Assembly: GCA_016713535.1 (NCBI GenBank)
Contig: JADJOY010000038.1
Coordinates: forward strand, 1 to 64,000
Length of the DNA: 64,000 bases
From: JADJOY01 sp016713535 [NCBI: Deltaproteobacteria bacterium]
GTDB taxonomy: Bacteria > JADJOY01
Reading direction: 5' to 3'
The position numbers were made by a program, and so were the translations under genes. How positions within the stretch are numbered: the first letter of the stretch is position 1; each line of letters opens with the position of its first letter. The notes under the pieces are model-generated. The model did not search any database. It was not told where the DNA came from and was given only the letters and a program-made list of their open reading frames with translations. Positions 1 through 9,618 of this stretch are shown piece by piece.

Positions 1-247
1 ATCTCTTCACGGGCGCTGCGACGCGCCAGGTCGCGAATCCGCGCGGGCCTATCCTCGAGTCACTCGCATCGCTCGTGGCCCGGCGACGGGGATGGAACCC
101 CCGTCGCTACGACGGTCTTCGTGGCGCGGGGGGCTCCGCCCCCCCGCGGCGCGTCGCGCCGGCGCTTCACAAAACGCAACACGGAACGACACGCCGGCGT
201 GCACGCGGCGGTTACCCTTGCGGGCTTCCCCCGCTCACGGTCTGCCG
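1..247. other. Leader region without a supported gene
   Basis: No convincing coding region or RNA gene is visible ahead of the efflux operon. The main structure is a GC hairpin at about 125-148: a 9-bp stem (CGCGGGGGG pairing with CCCCCCGCG) around a 6-base loop. It could end an upstream transcript, but no T-run follows it on either strand. A reading frame continues upstream from the adaptor gene to position 92, but its extra residues are arginine-rich and look non-coding. Confidence 0.4.
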
Positions 248-1540
248 ATGCACTCCCTTCCCGATCGCCGCTCCGCCGTCGTTGCTTGCGTGCTGGTCGC
301 GCTGGGGAGCTCGCTCGGCGGCTGTGACCGCGGCGCCGCGGCCCGCAAGCCCGCCGAGCCCGCGCCCGTCGCGGTCGTCCTGGTCTCGCCTTCGACGGCG
401 ACGCTGCCGCGTACGCTGCGTGTGACCGGCTCGCTGTTCGGAGACGAGGACGCGACCGTGGCTGCCAAGGTCGCCGGTCGGGTGGCCGCGGTCTACAAGG
501 ACTTGGGCGACGTCGCGCAGCCCGACGAGCCGCTGCTGCGCGTCGATCCGACCGACTACGAGCTCGCTCGCGCCGAGAAGGCGCGCGCCTTCACCGAGGC
601 GCTCGCGAAGCTCGGCCTCGTGGCCCTGCCCGGCGCGGGATTCCAGGTGGACGCCCTCCCCGCGGTCCAGCGCGCCCGGGTCCAGGCGGCCAACGCCAAG
701 GCGCGCTTCGAGCGCACCGAACAGCTCGTACACCGCGAGCCGCCGCTCATCAGCGCGCAGGAGCTCGCCGACGTGCGCACCGCGTGGGAGGTGGCGGAGA
801 ACGGCGTGAACGTCGAGCGTCTCGCCGCCGGGGCCGCCGTCGCCCAGGCGCGCACCCTCGAGGCGCAGCTCAGGATCGCGGAGCAGGCCGTGGCAGACAC
901 GGTGCACAAGGCGCCCGCCCCCGAGCGCCCGGCGGGAGCGTCGGCCGAGCCGCCCGCGGTCGGGCGCAGCTACGAGGTGGCGGCACGCCTGGTCTCGGTG
1001 GGCGACTTCGTCCAGGTCGGGACACCACTCGTGCGGCTCGTCGACGCCGACCCGGTGAAGCTGCGCGCGACGGTCCCCGAGCGGCGCCTCGCCGACGTGA
1101 AGGTGGGGCAGAGCGCCGCGGTCTCGATCGAGGCCTTCCGGGAGCCCTTCGCCGGCCGGGTGTCGCGGGTCAGCCCCGCGGTCGACGTCGCCACCCGCTC
1201 GTTCGCCGTCGAGGTGCTGGTGCCGAACCCCGAGCGGCGCCTGAAGCCCGGCTCGTTCGCGAGCGCCGAGATCGAAGTGGCGAGCGACGAGGCGCTGCTC
1301 GTGCCGGCGAGCGCGATCCTGACCTTCGCCGGCGTGACCAAGGTGATGGTCGAGAAGGACGGCAAGGCCGAGGAGCGCCCGGTCGCGATCGGCCAGCGCC
1401 TCGCCGATCGGGTCGAGGTCCGCGACGGGCTCCATGCCGGGGACCGTGTGGTCGAGAAGCCGGTGGCCGGGTTGCGCACCGGGACGCCGATCGTGTCGTC
1501 GAGCGCGCCGCCCGCGCGCGCCGGGGCGCCGCCGTCGTGA
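248..1540 (+). CDS. RND efflux periplasmic adaptor lipoprotein
   Basis: This is a membrane-fusion (adaptor) subunit that would bridge an inner-membrane RND pump to an outer-membrane channel. The ATG at 248 is chosen because it gives a lipoprotein signal peptide ending in the lipobox SLGGC (Cys at about residue 26); the in-frame extension upstream is arginine-rich. The 430 residues follow the HlyD/AcrA plan: a biotinyl-lipoyl-like half (around VAAKVAGRVAAVYKDLG), a helical hairpin rich in Ala/Arg/Glu, the returning lipoyl half, then beta-barrel and membrane-proximal domains (RDGLHAGDRVVEKPVAGL). Its stop overlaps the start of the TolC-like gene as GTGA, and the permease follows, giving a complete tripartite system. 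The substrate cannot be read from sequence. Confidence 0.9.
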   Translation: MHSLPDRRSAVVACVLVALGSSLGGCDRGAAARKPAEPAPVAVVLVSPSTATLPRTLRVTGSLFGDEDATVAAKVAGRVAAVYKDLGDVAQPDEPLLRVDPTDYELARAEKARAFTEALAKLGLVALPGAGFQVDALPAVQRARVQAANAKARFERTEQLVHREPPLISAQELADVRTAWEVAENGVNVERLAAGAAVAQARTLEAQLRIAEQAVADTVHKAPAPERPAGASAEPPAVGRSYEVAARLVSVGDFVQVGTPLVRLVDADPVKLRATVPERRLADVKVGQSAAVSIEAFREPFAGRVSRVSPAVDVATRSFAVEVLVPNPERRLKPGSFASAEIEVASDEALLVPASAILTFAGVTKVMVEKDGKAEERPVAIGQRLADRVEVRDGLHAGDRVVEKPVAGLRTGTPIVSSSAPPARAGAPPS

Positions 1541-2903
1541 TCCCACGGCGCGCGGCGGCGGTGCTGGTGGCGAGCCTCGCGGCGTGCTCGGCGGTGGAGC
1601 AGGCCGACGTCGCCACGTGGCGAGACGCCATCGAGGGTACCCGGGCCGCTTCGCGGGTGCCGCCGGCCGACGGCCCCCTCGGCGTGCTCGACGTCATGGT
1701 GCTGGCCAACCGCGGCAGCGAGACCCTCGCGGTCGCGGGCGAGGATTACGTCCAGGCGATCCTCGCCAGGCGCCGCGCCGCCGCGACGTTCCTGCCCACG
1801 CTCGCGCTGGTGCCGAGCTTCCAGTGGAACGAGGTCACCGGTGTGCGGCAGGCGACGGCGCTCGACGTACCGGTGGAGGCGAGCTTCGCCCTCAACCCGG
1901 TGCGCGACGCCGAGCTCGTGATCGCCGAGGGCGCCACCGCCGAGCAGCGCCGCGCGCTCTTGCTCGACGTGCAGGATGGACTGCTCCTCGACGTCGCCCG
2001 CACCTTCTACGACGTGATCCGCGCGGAGCGCGCCGTCGAGGTGATCGAGAACTCGGTGCGGGTCCAGGAGCAGCGGGTGGAGGACGCCGAGGCGCGCTTC
2101 GCGGCTGGGCTGATCCGGCCGCTCGACGTGTCGTCGACCCGCGCCCAGGCCGCCGCCACCAGCGCCGACCTCACCGCGGCCCGGAATCGGGTGCGCACCG
2201 GCCGCGCGCTGCTGACCCAGCTCGTCACGGTCGCGGTCGGCGACCGGCCGCTGGTCGACTCGCTCGATGTCCCCGAGGACGTCGCACCGCTCGACGAGCT
2301 CGCCGCCGCGGCCGCGCGCCGCCGCGTCGACCTGGAGGCGGCTGCGTACCGGGTGGAGGCCGCCCGCGCGGGCGTGCGCGCGGCGTATGGCGAGTACTTC
2401 CCCTCGATCTCGATCGACCTGGACGCCTTCCTGCGCCGCGAGAGCGAGCCCGCGAGCCTCGACTGGGCGTCGCTGCTGGTGCTCAGCCAGCCGCTCTTCT
2501 CGGCGGAGTGATCGAGGCCGACGTGCGCACCGCCCTCTCCAGCTGCGCCAGGCACGCGCCGGGGCGCGGCTCGCGCGTGGTGCGGCGCGAGGTCGAGACC
2601 GCGTACCTCGACCTCGCCGCGGCCGCGGAGCGCGTGGCGCAGCTCGGCGAGCGTGCCGCGGCCGCTCGCGAGGCGCTCGCGCAGGCCGAGGGGCTCTACG
2701 ACGCGGGCCTCGCCACCAACCTCGAGGCGCTGGTGGCGCGCGATCGCATGCTCGCCGCCGAGCTCGAGCTGGTCGGCGCCGAGCTCGACCGCAAGACCTT
2801 CCACCTCGAGCTGCTGCGGGCCTCGGGCTCGCTCCACGAGCTCCTCGGCATCACGCGGCCAGCGCCGCGCGCGGCGCGGGACGGCGATGCAGAAGCTGGC
2901 TGA
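1537..2903 (+). CDS. TolC-family outer-membrane efflux channel (frameshifted)
   Basis: Outer-membrane factor of the efflux operon. The GTG at 1537 overlaps the adaptor stop (GTGA), and the N-terminus is a lipoprotein-like signal (VASLAAC). Typical OEP-family features are present: repeated long helices with AEARFAAGLIRPLDVSSTR early, and the equivalent second-repeat stretch AEGLYDAGLATNLEALVARD near the end. The frame is broken about three times within 2505-2590. The reading frame ends in a TGA at 2509-2511, GVIEADVRTALS follows in the next frame, QLRQARAGARLA in the third, and VVRREVETAYLDL returns to the second. Restoring one G, one C and one CG dinucleotide gives a continuous protein of about 455 residues. 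The 3' end overlaps the permease start. Annotated as one gene; most likely sequence errors. Confidence 0.8.
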
Positions 2904-5900
2904 GATCTGCATCCGGCGCCCGGTGTTCGCGTCGATGATGAGCCTGGCGCTCGTGATCGTGGGCGCGGTCTGCTACGTGCGACTCGCGGTCGACCGGCTG
3001 CCGTCGGTGGACGTACCCACGGTGCGCGTCAGCACCACCCTGTCGGGAGCGTCGCCCGAGGAGATCGAGACCCAGCTCTCGGACCCGGTCGAGGAGGCGG
3101 TGAACACCGTCGAGGGGATCGACGAGCTGCGCTCGGTCTCGCTGCCCGATCGCTCGGTCGTGGTGGCCAACTTCAACCTCGGGCGCGACGTCGACGTGGC
3201 CGCGCAGGACGTCCGCGACCGCGTCCAGTCGGTGCTGCGCGACCTGCCCGAGGACGCCGATCCGCCCACCATCTCGAAGGTCGACAACGACAGCGACCCG
3301 GTGATCTCGGTGGCGCTGGTGGGACCGCGCAGCATCCGCGAGCTGACCGAGCTCGCCGACAAGCTGGTTCGGGTGCGGCTCGAGCGCTCCCCCGGCGTGG
3401 GCGAGATCCAGGTGCGCGGCGGGCGCGATCGCACCATGAACGTGTGGGTCGACGCCGATCGCCTCGATGCCCTCGGCATCCCGATCACCGCGGTGCGCGA
3501 TGCGATCGAGGCGCAGAACACCGACGTGCCGGGCGGCAACGTCACCACTCCCGAGCGCGAGCTCGCGCTGCGCACCGCCGGTCGCCTGGTGGACGTGCAC
3601 GGCTTCGACCAGCTCGTGGTGGCCACGGTGAACGGCACCCCGGTGCGGATCGGCGACCTCGGCCACGCCGAGGACGGGACCGCCGAGGCGCGCACCGTGG
3701 CACGGCTCAACGGCGAGCCCACCGTGGTGCTCGACATCGTGCGTCAGTCGGGGGCGAACACCGTCGACGTCATCGAGGGCGTCAAGCGCAACCTGGAGTT
3801 GCTGCGCGCCAGCTGCCCGGCGACGTGCGCAACGTGGTGATTCGCGACCAGTCGACCTACATTGAGGCCGCCCTCCACGAGATCAAGGTGCACCTGGTGC
3901 TCGGCAGTCTGCTCGCGAGCGCGGTGGTGCTGCTCTTCATGCGGAGCTGGCGCTCGACGCTGATCGCCGCGATCGCCATCCCCACCTCGGTGGTGGCGAC
4001 GTTCGGCGCGATGGCGGCGCTCGGCTTCACCCTCAACAGCATCACCATGCTCGCACTGGTGCTGATGGTGGGGGTGGTGATCGACGACGCGATCGTGGTG
4101 CTCGAGAACATCTTCCGCTTCATCGAGGAGAAGGGGCTCTCGCCGATGGAGGCGGCTCGCGAGGCGACCGCCGAGATCGGCCTCGCTGTGCTCGCGACCA
4201 CGCTCAGCCTGGTGGTGATCTTCCTGCCGGTGTCGTTCATGTCGAGCGTGACGGGCCGCTTCCTCTACCAGTTCGGCATCACCGCGGCGGTCGCGGTGAT
4301 GGTGAGCCTGTTCGTGTCGTTCACGCTGACGCCCATGATGTCGGCGCGGCTGCTGCGCCCCGGGGACGCGGGCGGACACGGCGCCGGGGCCGAGTCGCGG
4401 GGCGGGTTCTACGCCTGGCTCGACCGCGGCTACGCGCGGTTGCTGGCGCTCTCGATGTCTCACCCCGCGGCGGTGATGGCGCTCGCCGCCGTGGTGGTCG
4501 CCACCTCGGTCCCCATGTTCCTCGCCGTGGGCCGCGAGTTCGTCCCCACCGACGTCGACGAGGCCGAGTTCCAGGTGTCGATCACCGCGCCCGAGGGCGC
4601 GAGCCTGCCCACCATGAGCTCGGCGATGGAGGCGGTGGAGGCCGAGATCCGTGCCGTGCCGGGAGTACGCGACGTGCTCGTGACCTCGGGCGGCTTCGGC
4701 GGCACCCAGGTGAACGCGGCGAGCGTGTACGTGCGGATCGCGCCCCACGAGGAGCGGCTCTTCTCGCTGGGACGGTTGTTGTCGGAGACGGTGCGGCTCA
4801 GGCCGTGGGCCGCGTTCCGGGGCAACTACTCGCAGGCGGACGTGATGACCGAGATCGACGAGCGCCTGCACCGCTTCGGCGAGCTGCGCTCGCAGGTGCG
4901 GAACTTCGCCTCCTTCAACGTCGGCGGTGGCTCGACCGACGTGAACTTCGTGATCCGCGGACCCGACATCGCGACGCTCTACCGCGCCGGCGAGGAGCTT
5001 CGCGATCAGGCCCGCAAGGCCGGTGGCTTCCGCGGGCTCGACACCACGCTACGCCTCAACAAGCCCGAGCTCGAGGTCTCGATCGACCGGGACCGCGCGG
5101 CGGACCTCGGGATCACCGCCGCCGACATCGGCACCGCGCTCCGGGTGATGGTGGGCGGCGATCAGGAGGTCACGCGCTTCCTCGACCCGTCCACCAACGA
5201 GCAATACGAGGTGCGGTTGCGCCTCGACGAGGAGGACCGCGACCGGCCCGGCCTCATCGACCAGCTCAAGCTGCCGCGGTCCGGCGGCGGGCTCGCCGAG
5301 CTGAGCAGCGTCGCGAGCGTGCGGCCGATCCAGCGCGCCTCGCGCGTCGACCGCCTCGACCGCGAGCGCATGGTGTCGGTGCGCGGCGGCGTCGCGCCGG
5401 GCTACGACCTCGGCCGCCAGCTCGAGGTGCTGCAGCAGCTCGCCGGCGGGCTCGGCCTGCCCGCCGAGTACTCGACCAGCCTCACCGGGCGGAGCCGGGA
5501 GCTCGAGCGCACCTTCACCGAGTTCGGCTGGGCGTTCCTGCTCTCGATCGTGTTCATGTACCTGATCCTGGCGTCGCAGTTCGAGAGCCTCACCCACCCG
5601 CTCACCATCTTGCTCTCGCTGCCGCTGTCGGTGCCGTTCGCGCTGTTCTCGCTGTGGGTGACCGGGGGCACCCTCAACGTGTTCAGCGCCCTCGGCATCC
5701 TGGTGCTCTTCGGCGTGGTGAAGAAGAACGCGATCCTTCAGGTCGACCACATGAACGGGTTGAGACGGGCCGGGGTGGAGCGGCGCGCCGCGATCGATCA
5801 GGCCAACCGTGACCGCCTGCGGCCGATCCTCATGACCACCCTCGCCTTGGTGGCTGGCATGCTGCCCCTCGCCGTGGGCACCGGCCCCGGCGCCGAGGAG

Positions 5901-6092
5901 CGGCGCGCGGTGGCGATCGTGGTGATCGGCGGGCAGACGTTCTGCTTGCTGCTCACACTGCTCGTGACGCCGGTGGCCTATGCACTGTTCGACGACCTCG
6001 GGGCGTGGGTGAGGGTGCGGTTCGGCAGGCCCGCGGTCGACGACCGCGCGATGGCCGCGGCGAGCGGCCCGGCTGGCTCGCCGGAGAACTAG
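2887..6092 (+). CDS. RND-family multidrug/solute efflux permease (frameshifted)
   Basis: Inner-membrane proton-driven pump of the HAE1/AcrB type, about 1,068 residues when repaired, the normal family length. The start MQKLAEICIRRPVFASMM is the classic first transmembrane segment, and the ATG overlaps the end of the TolC-like gene. The proton-relay aspartate pair is visible in VLMVGVVIDDAIVVLENIF. The C-terminal half repeats the fold (FLLSIVFMYLILASQFES, then GVVKKNAILQVDHMN). A 1-base loss near 3808 (CGCGCCCAG read as CGCGCCAG) breaks the frame between NLELLRA and QLPGDVRNVVIRDQST, producing a false stop at 3838-3840. Homology resumes with no missing residues, so I read a single gene. Confidence 0.9.
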
Positions 6093-6401
6093 ATGCAACG
6101 TCACGATTCGTAGCGACCGGTCTCGGCGTCCCATCGGCTTCGGCGGCGACGAAGCAGGGGCCAAAGGCCCGTGCCCTCCAGCCCGTTCGGCGCAAGGGCG
6201 ATCCAAATCGTGGTGGCCCATTTAGCCCGACGCATTCACGAACGTTCGCCGTCGGCTCGAGCGGGCTGGACACCCGGCCCGGTCCCGCGGGCGCGAGGCC
6301 ACCGCAACCGCACCGCCCCGGCCCGCCGGAGGCGGGCCCTCCAGACCGGGGGCGATCGCCGCGCCGGCAAATCCGGTATGGAGCGCGCGACCCTGTCGCA
6401 G
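6093..6401. other. Convergent intergenic region with GC hairpin
   Basis: This lies between the permease (+) and the L7/L12-like gene (-), whose 3' ends face each other. No gene is supported here. A perfect 8-bp hairpin, GGCCCGCC pairing with GGCGGGCC around a 3-base loop, lies at 6320-6338 and could stop transcription from either side. No T-run follows on either strand, so terminator function is only suggested by position. Confidence 0.35.
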
Positions 6402-6806
6402 TCAGCGGGTGTCGCGAAGCCCGCGTCCGAAGGCGAGGCGATAGGTCGCGGCGCTGAAGCCGGGATGCTCGCTGGCGAGACGCTCGAGGGCGAGCTGTTC
6501 GGTGAGCCGCCCGTCGCGGTGCTGGTCGGCGAGCTCGATGGCGCGCCACGCGAGGTCGCGGGCCCGTCGCACCGCGTGAGGGTGGAACCGCTCGCGAGGT
6601 TCGGGCGAGGACGCCTCGAGGCTGGCGAAGACCTCGTCGAGATCGCCCACGATCGGCACCTCGGACGCGCCGAGCTCCCGCTCGAGGTCCTCGACGGCGC
6701 GCTTCGCCTCGCTCAACGCCGCGCCGGTGCGCTGCCGGTAGAGCTTCAACGCACCCACGCGGTCGCCCGCGCGCACCGCGCGCTCGACATCGGGCCAGTG
6801 CGTCAT
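6402..6806 (-). CDS. Small protein with ribosomal L7/L12 C-terminal-like motif
   Basis: This 134-residue protein has an N-terminal segment, GALKLYRQRTGAALSEAKRA, resembling the ribosomal protein L7/L12 C-terminal helix pair (compare the family pattern 'KLVREATGLGLKEAKxLVE'). After it comes a charged helical region ending in YRLAFGRGLRDTR. It is not a true L7/L12: the N-terminal dimerisation domain and hinge are absent. Such orphan L7/L12-like domains occur in other bacteria without an assigned role. The ATG at 6806 is preferred because the upstream in-frame extension is arginine-rich and unlike protein. It is transcribed away from hflX. Function unknown. Confidence 0.65.
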   Translation of the reverse strand: MTHWPDVERAVRAGDRVGALKLYRQRTGAALSEAKRAVEDLERELGASEVPIVGDLDEVFASLEASSPEPRERFHPHAVRRARDLAWRAIELADQHRDGRLTEQLALERLASEHPGFSAATYRLAFGRGLRDTR

Positions 6807-7399
6807 CGCATGTTCCCGGTACTTCGGGGCGCGCACCCGTTCAGCGATGCGCGTCACACGCCGGCCAGAAAAAAGAGCGGCCTCGTGGCTCACACCGTTG
6901 GTGCGACCCACGAAGCCGGTCCCTCGCGCACGAGGCGCGACCCTGGGGGAGGGGTTTCGCGAAGTGCCCGACGAGAGAGCAAGCGCGGTGCCGAGCTCGC
7001 GGCCGGCCACCGCGCGCACCCCAAGGCGCCTCGAAATCACCGTGATTCTAAGTGTTTGTCGGTTCGAGAAGACGCCGGACCGCTCGCCGATCGGTTACGG
7101 CCACGAGGCCGGGGACGTTCAAAACGCGCACTCCGGGGCGCGAAACGTGACGCTTGCGCCGGGCGAGCGGGCCATCTTCGCCCGCACGATTCATGAAGCC
7201 TTCCACGGCGTCCTCCGATCGTCGGCCTCTTGGGGCGTGCTCGGCATCTCGGCGCTCGCCCCGATCTGCTCGACGCTCGGCGGCCTCGCGACGAAGGGTT
7301 CATGAATCGTGCGGGCTAGACCGGAGGACCCGCCGCGTACGCTCCGCCCGCAACGCAGGGGTTGCCCGGCGACGGGCCGGCGCCCCATCCTGCGGGATC
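6807..7399. other. Divergent 593-base intergenic region ahead of hflX
   Basis: No gene is supported between the L7/L12-like gene (-) and hflX (+). It contains a relatively AT-rich patch (about 7033-7070) holding a 13-bp palindrome, AATCAC-C-GTGATT, at 7035-7047. It also holds a 137-bp element bounded by perfect 18-bp inverted repeats (7180-7316, listed separately). Promoters for both flanking genes probably lie here, but I could not identify a convincing -10/-35 pair. Confidence 0.4.
7180..7316. repeat. 137-bp element with perfect 18-bp terminal inverted repeats
   Basis: The left arm GCCCGCACGATTCATGAA (7180-7197) is exactly reverse-complemented at 7299-7316 (TTCATGAATCGTGCGGGC), with 101 bases between. 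No open reading frame of known type lies inside, and I see no flanking target duplication. It could be a miniature inverted-repeat element, a large stem-loop in the hflX leader, or a paired binding site. The arms are not seen elsewhere in this window. Confidence 0.75.
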
Positions 7400-8824
7400 A
7401 TGGCGGGGGACGAAACCCAGACCGGCGTGCTCGTGGCGGTGCAGCTCGCGGGAGTGCCGGACGACGAGTTCGAGTCGTCGCTCGGTGAGCTCGCGCGCCT
7501 CGCCAAGACGCTCGGGGTGCGCGTGGTCGGGCGCGTCACGCAGCGCCGCAGCTCGCTCGCCGCGAGCGCGGTGCTGGGCGCGGGGAAGCTCCACGAGCTG
7601 GCGCGCTGGACCGGCGGCACCGGCGTGGTCCCCGTCGGCCCCCCCAAGCGCCGCGGCAAGGGTGGCGAGGACGAGCCGGAGGAGGAGCTCGGCGAGGGCG
7701 TGAGCGGCGACCTCGACGAGGATCTCGAGGGCGCCGAGGTCGACGAGCGCGGCGGGCAGCCCAGCGACGACGCCGGGTCACCCGCGCCCACCGAGCGCGC
7801 CAACGTCGTCATCCTCGACCACGACGTGAGCCCGTCGCAGGCGCGCAACCTGGAGCGCGCCACGGGCGTCGAGGTCCTCGATCGCACCGCGGTCATCCTC
7901 GCGATCTTCCGCCGCCACGCGCGCAGCCGCGAGGCGGCGCTCGAGGTCGAGATCGCGCGCCTCACCTACCAGGCGCCGCGGGTCCGCGAGAGCGGCGTCG
8001 GCAAGGACCGTCAGGCGGGTGGGATCGGCGGAAAGGGCGCGGGCGAGGCCTACATCGAGCTCGATCGCCGCCGCATCCGCGACCGCATCGCCGAGCTGCG
8101 CGGCGAGCTCGCCGCGATCGAGCTGCAGTCGCAGCACCGCCGCAGCCGCCGCAGCCACCAGGCGACGGTCGCGCTGGTGGGCTACACGAACGCGGGCAAG
8201 TCGTCGTGGATGCGGCTCCTCACCGGAAGCGGTGTGCTGGTGGAGGACAAGCTCTTCGCGACCCTCGACACCACCGTGCGCGCGCTCCACCCCGAGACCC
8301 GTCCGCGGATCCTGGTGAGCGACACCGTCGGCTTCATCAAGAAGCTGCCGCACTCGCTGGTCGCGTCGTTTCGCTCGACCCTCGCCGAGGCGCGCGAGGC
8401 GTCGCTCCTGGTGCACGTGGTGGACGCGTCGGATCCGGCGTTTCGCCAGCACATGGAGGTGACGCGCAGGGTCCTCCGCGAGCTGGATGCGGGTGACTCG
8501 CCCGAGCTCTTGCTGCTCAACAAGGCCGATCGGGTCGACGAGCCGCAGCGCGCCGCGCTCGTGGAGGAGTTCCCGGACGCCGTGATCCTCTCCGCCAAGC
8601 GCAGCGGCGACGTCGCGCGACTGCGCGACCGCGTCCTCGAGTTCTTCGAGCGCGAGATGGTCGACGGCGACGTGTTCGTGCCGTACACGAAGGGCCGCTG
8701 GGTCTCCGAGGTCCACGCGCGCTGCCGGGTGCTCGCGGAGAGCTACGAGGCCGACGGCACGCGCATGACGGTTCGCACCCACGCCGCCGAGCTGGAACGG
8801 CTGCGCGCCGCCGTGGACGAGTGA
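7400..8824 (+). CDS. hflX: GTPase HflX, ribosome-associated, with acidic insert
   Basis: HflX GTPases bind the large ribosomal subunit and split stalled or heat-damaged 70S ribosomes. In this 474-residue protein the HflX N-domain is recognised by VLGAGKLHEL and HDVSPSQARNLERATG. The glycine-rich linker GGIGGKGAGEAYIELDRRRI (about 207-226) replaces the usual GGxGxRGPGETxLE form. The GTPase core has G1 GYTNAGKS (261-268), G3 DTVG (308-311) and G4 NKAD (374-377). The oddity is an insert of roughly 50-60 residues (about 75-134), low-complexity and strongly acidic (EDEPEEELGEG...), inside the N-domain. The ATG at 7400 is the first with a protein-like N-terminus. Its stop overlaps the next gene as GTGA. 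Confidence 0.92.
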   Translation: MAGDETQTGVLVAVQLAGVPDDEFESSLGELARLAKTLGVRVVGRVTQRRSSLAASAVLGAGKLHELARWTGGTGVVPVGPPKRRGKGGEDEPEEELGEGVSGDLDEDLEGAEVDERGGQPSDDAGSPAPTERANVVILDHDVSPSQARNLERATGVEVLDRTAVILAIFRRHARSREAALEVEIARLTYQAPRVRESGVGKDRQAGGIGGKGAGEAYIELDRRRIRDRIAELRGELAAIELQSQHRRSRRSHQATVALVGYTNAGKSSWMRLLTGSGVLVEDKLFATLDTTVRALHPETRPRILVSDTVGFIKKLPHSLVASFRSTLAEAREASLLVHVVDASDPAFRQHMEVTRRVLRELDAGDSPELLLLNKADRVDEPQRAALVEEFPDAVILSAKRSGDVARLRDRVLEFFEREMVDGDVFVPYTKGRWVSEVHARCRVLAESYEADGTRMTVRTHAAELERLRAAVDE

Positions 8825-9606
8825 GCGCGCCGCGGCGGCGCGCGCGGGCGGTGGCGGGGCTCGCGGCCATCGCCGCCGCGCTCGGCTGCGCGCCGGGGCA
8901 GCGCGCGGTGCCGCGCGCCGACGGCTTCTCGTGCAGCCACGTGTTCTTGCCGATGGGCGCGGGCGTGCGGCGTGACTATGTCGTGACCGCGCGGGATCCG
9001 GCCGTCGGCGCGTATCGCTACACGCAGACGTACGCCGCCGATGGCGGAGCCGAGCCCGACGCGGGATCCTTTGCCGAGACGATGGCGTTCTCGAACGGAG
9101 CGCGCCGGGTGCAGCGCCTGCGCTGCGAGCCGGGCGGCGGCTGGCGGGCGCTCTCGACGGCGGTGGACGGGGTGTCGGACGCGGGACCCGGGGGCGCGAT
9201 CGCGGCACGCGGCGTCACCTCGCTGCCAGCGGCGGAGGCCTGGCGGGTGGGGGTGTCGTGGACCGACACCGGCGAGATCTCGGCCCGCGACCTGCCCGGT
9301 TTGCCGCCGGCGCTCGTAGCCGGCGGCGGCTCCAGCTTGACCGGGACCGTGACGGTGGCGAGCACGATCGCGGCGAGCGAGCCCATCGCGGTGCCCGCCG
9401 GGCGCTTCGAGACCTACCGGATCGACGCCTCCACCGCCCAGCGGGTGGTGGTCGACACCGGTGTGCTCGGCAAGATCCCCGTCGAGCTGGTCACGACCAC
9501 CCGCACCTGGTACGCCCGTGGCGTCGGCATGGTCCGCCAGCAAGCGGAGCCCTACGGCCTCACCACCGAGCTGGTGGCGGTGACCGGGCTCGCGCGCTCC
9601 GAGTGA
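8821..9606 (+). CDS. Uncharacterised exported lipoprotein
   Basis: I do not recognise a family with confidence. The GTG at 8821 overlaps the hflX stop (GTGA), so the two are probably translated together. The 261 residues start with an Arg-rich n-region, a hydrophobic stretch and a lipobox ending AALGC (Cys at about 23), predicting a lipid-anchored envelope protein. The rest looks beta-rich. The C-terminal portion (TTTRTWYARGVGMVRQQ) resembles the ending of many exported beta-rich proteins in which a trait is measured against 'characteristic' strands, such as DUF3108-like proteins; that is a weak resemblance only. It is convergent with the FHA-EAL gene, 12 bases away. Confidence 0.7.
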   Translation: MSAPRRRARAVAGLAAIAAALGCAPGQRAVPRADGFSCSHVFLPMGAGVRRDYVVTARDPAVGAYRYTQTYAADGGAEPDAGSFAETMAFSNGARRVQRLRCEPGGGWRALSTAVDGVSDAGPGGAIAARGVTSLPAAEAWRVGVSWTDTGEISARDLPGLPPALVAGGGSSLTGTVTVASTIAASEPIAVPAGRFETYRIDASTAQRVVVDTGVLGKIPVELVTTTRTWYARGVGMVRQQAEPYGLTTELVAVTGLARSE

Positions 9607-9618
9607 GCGGCTATCGCG

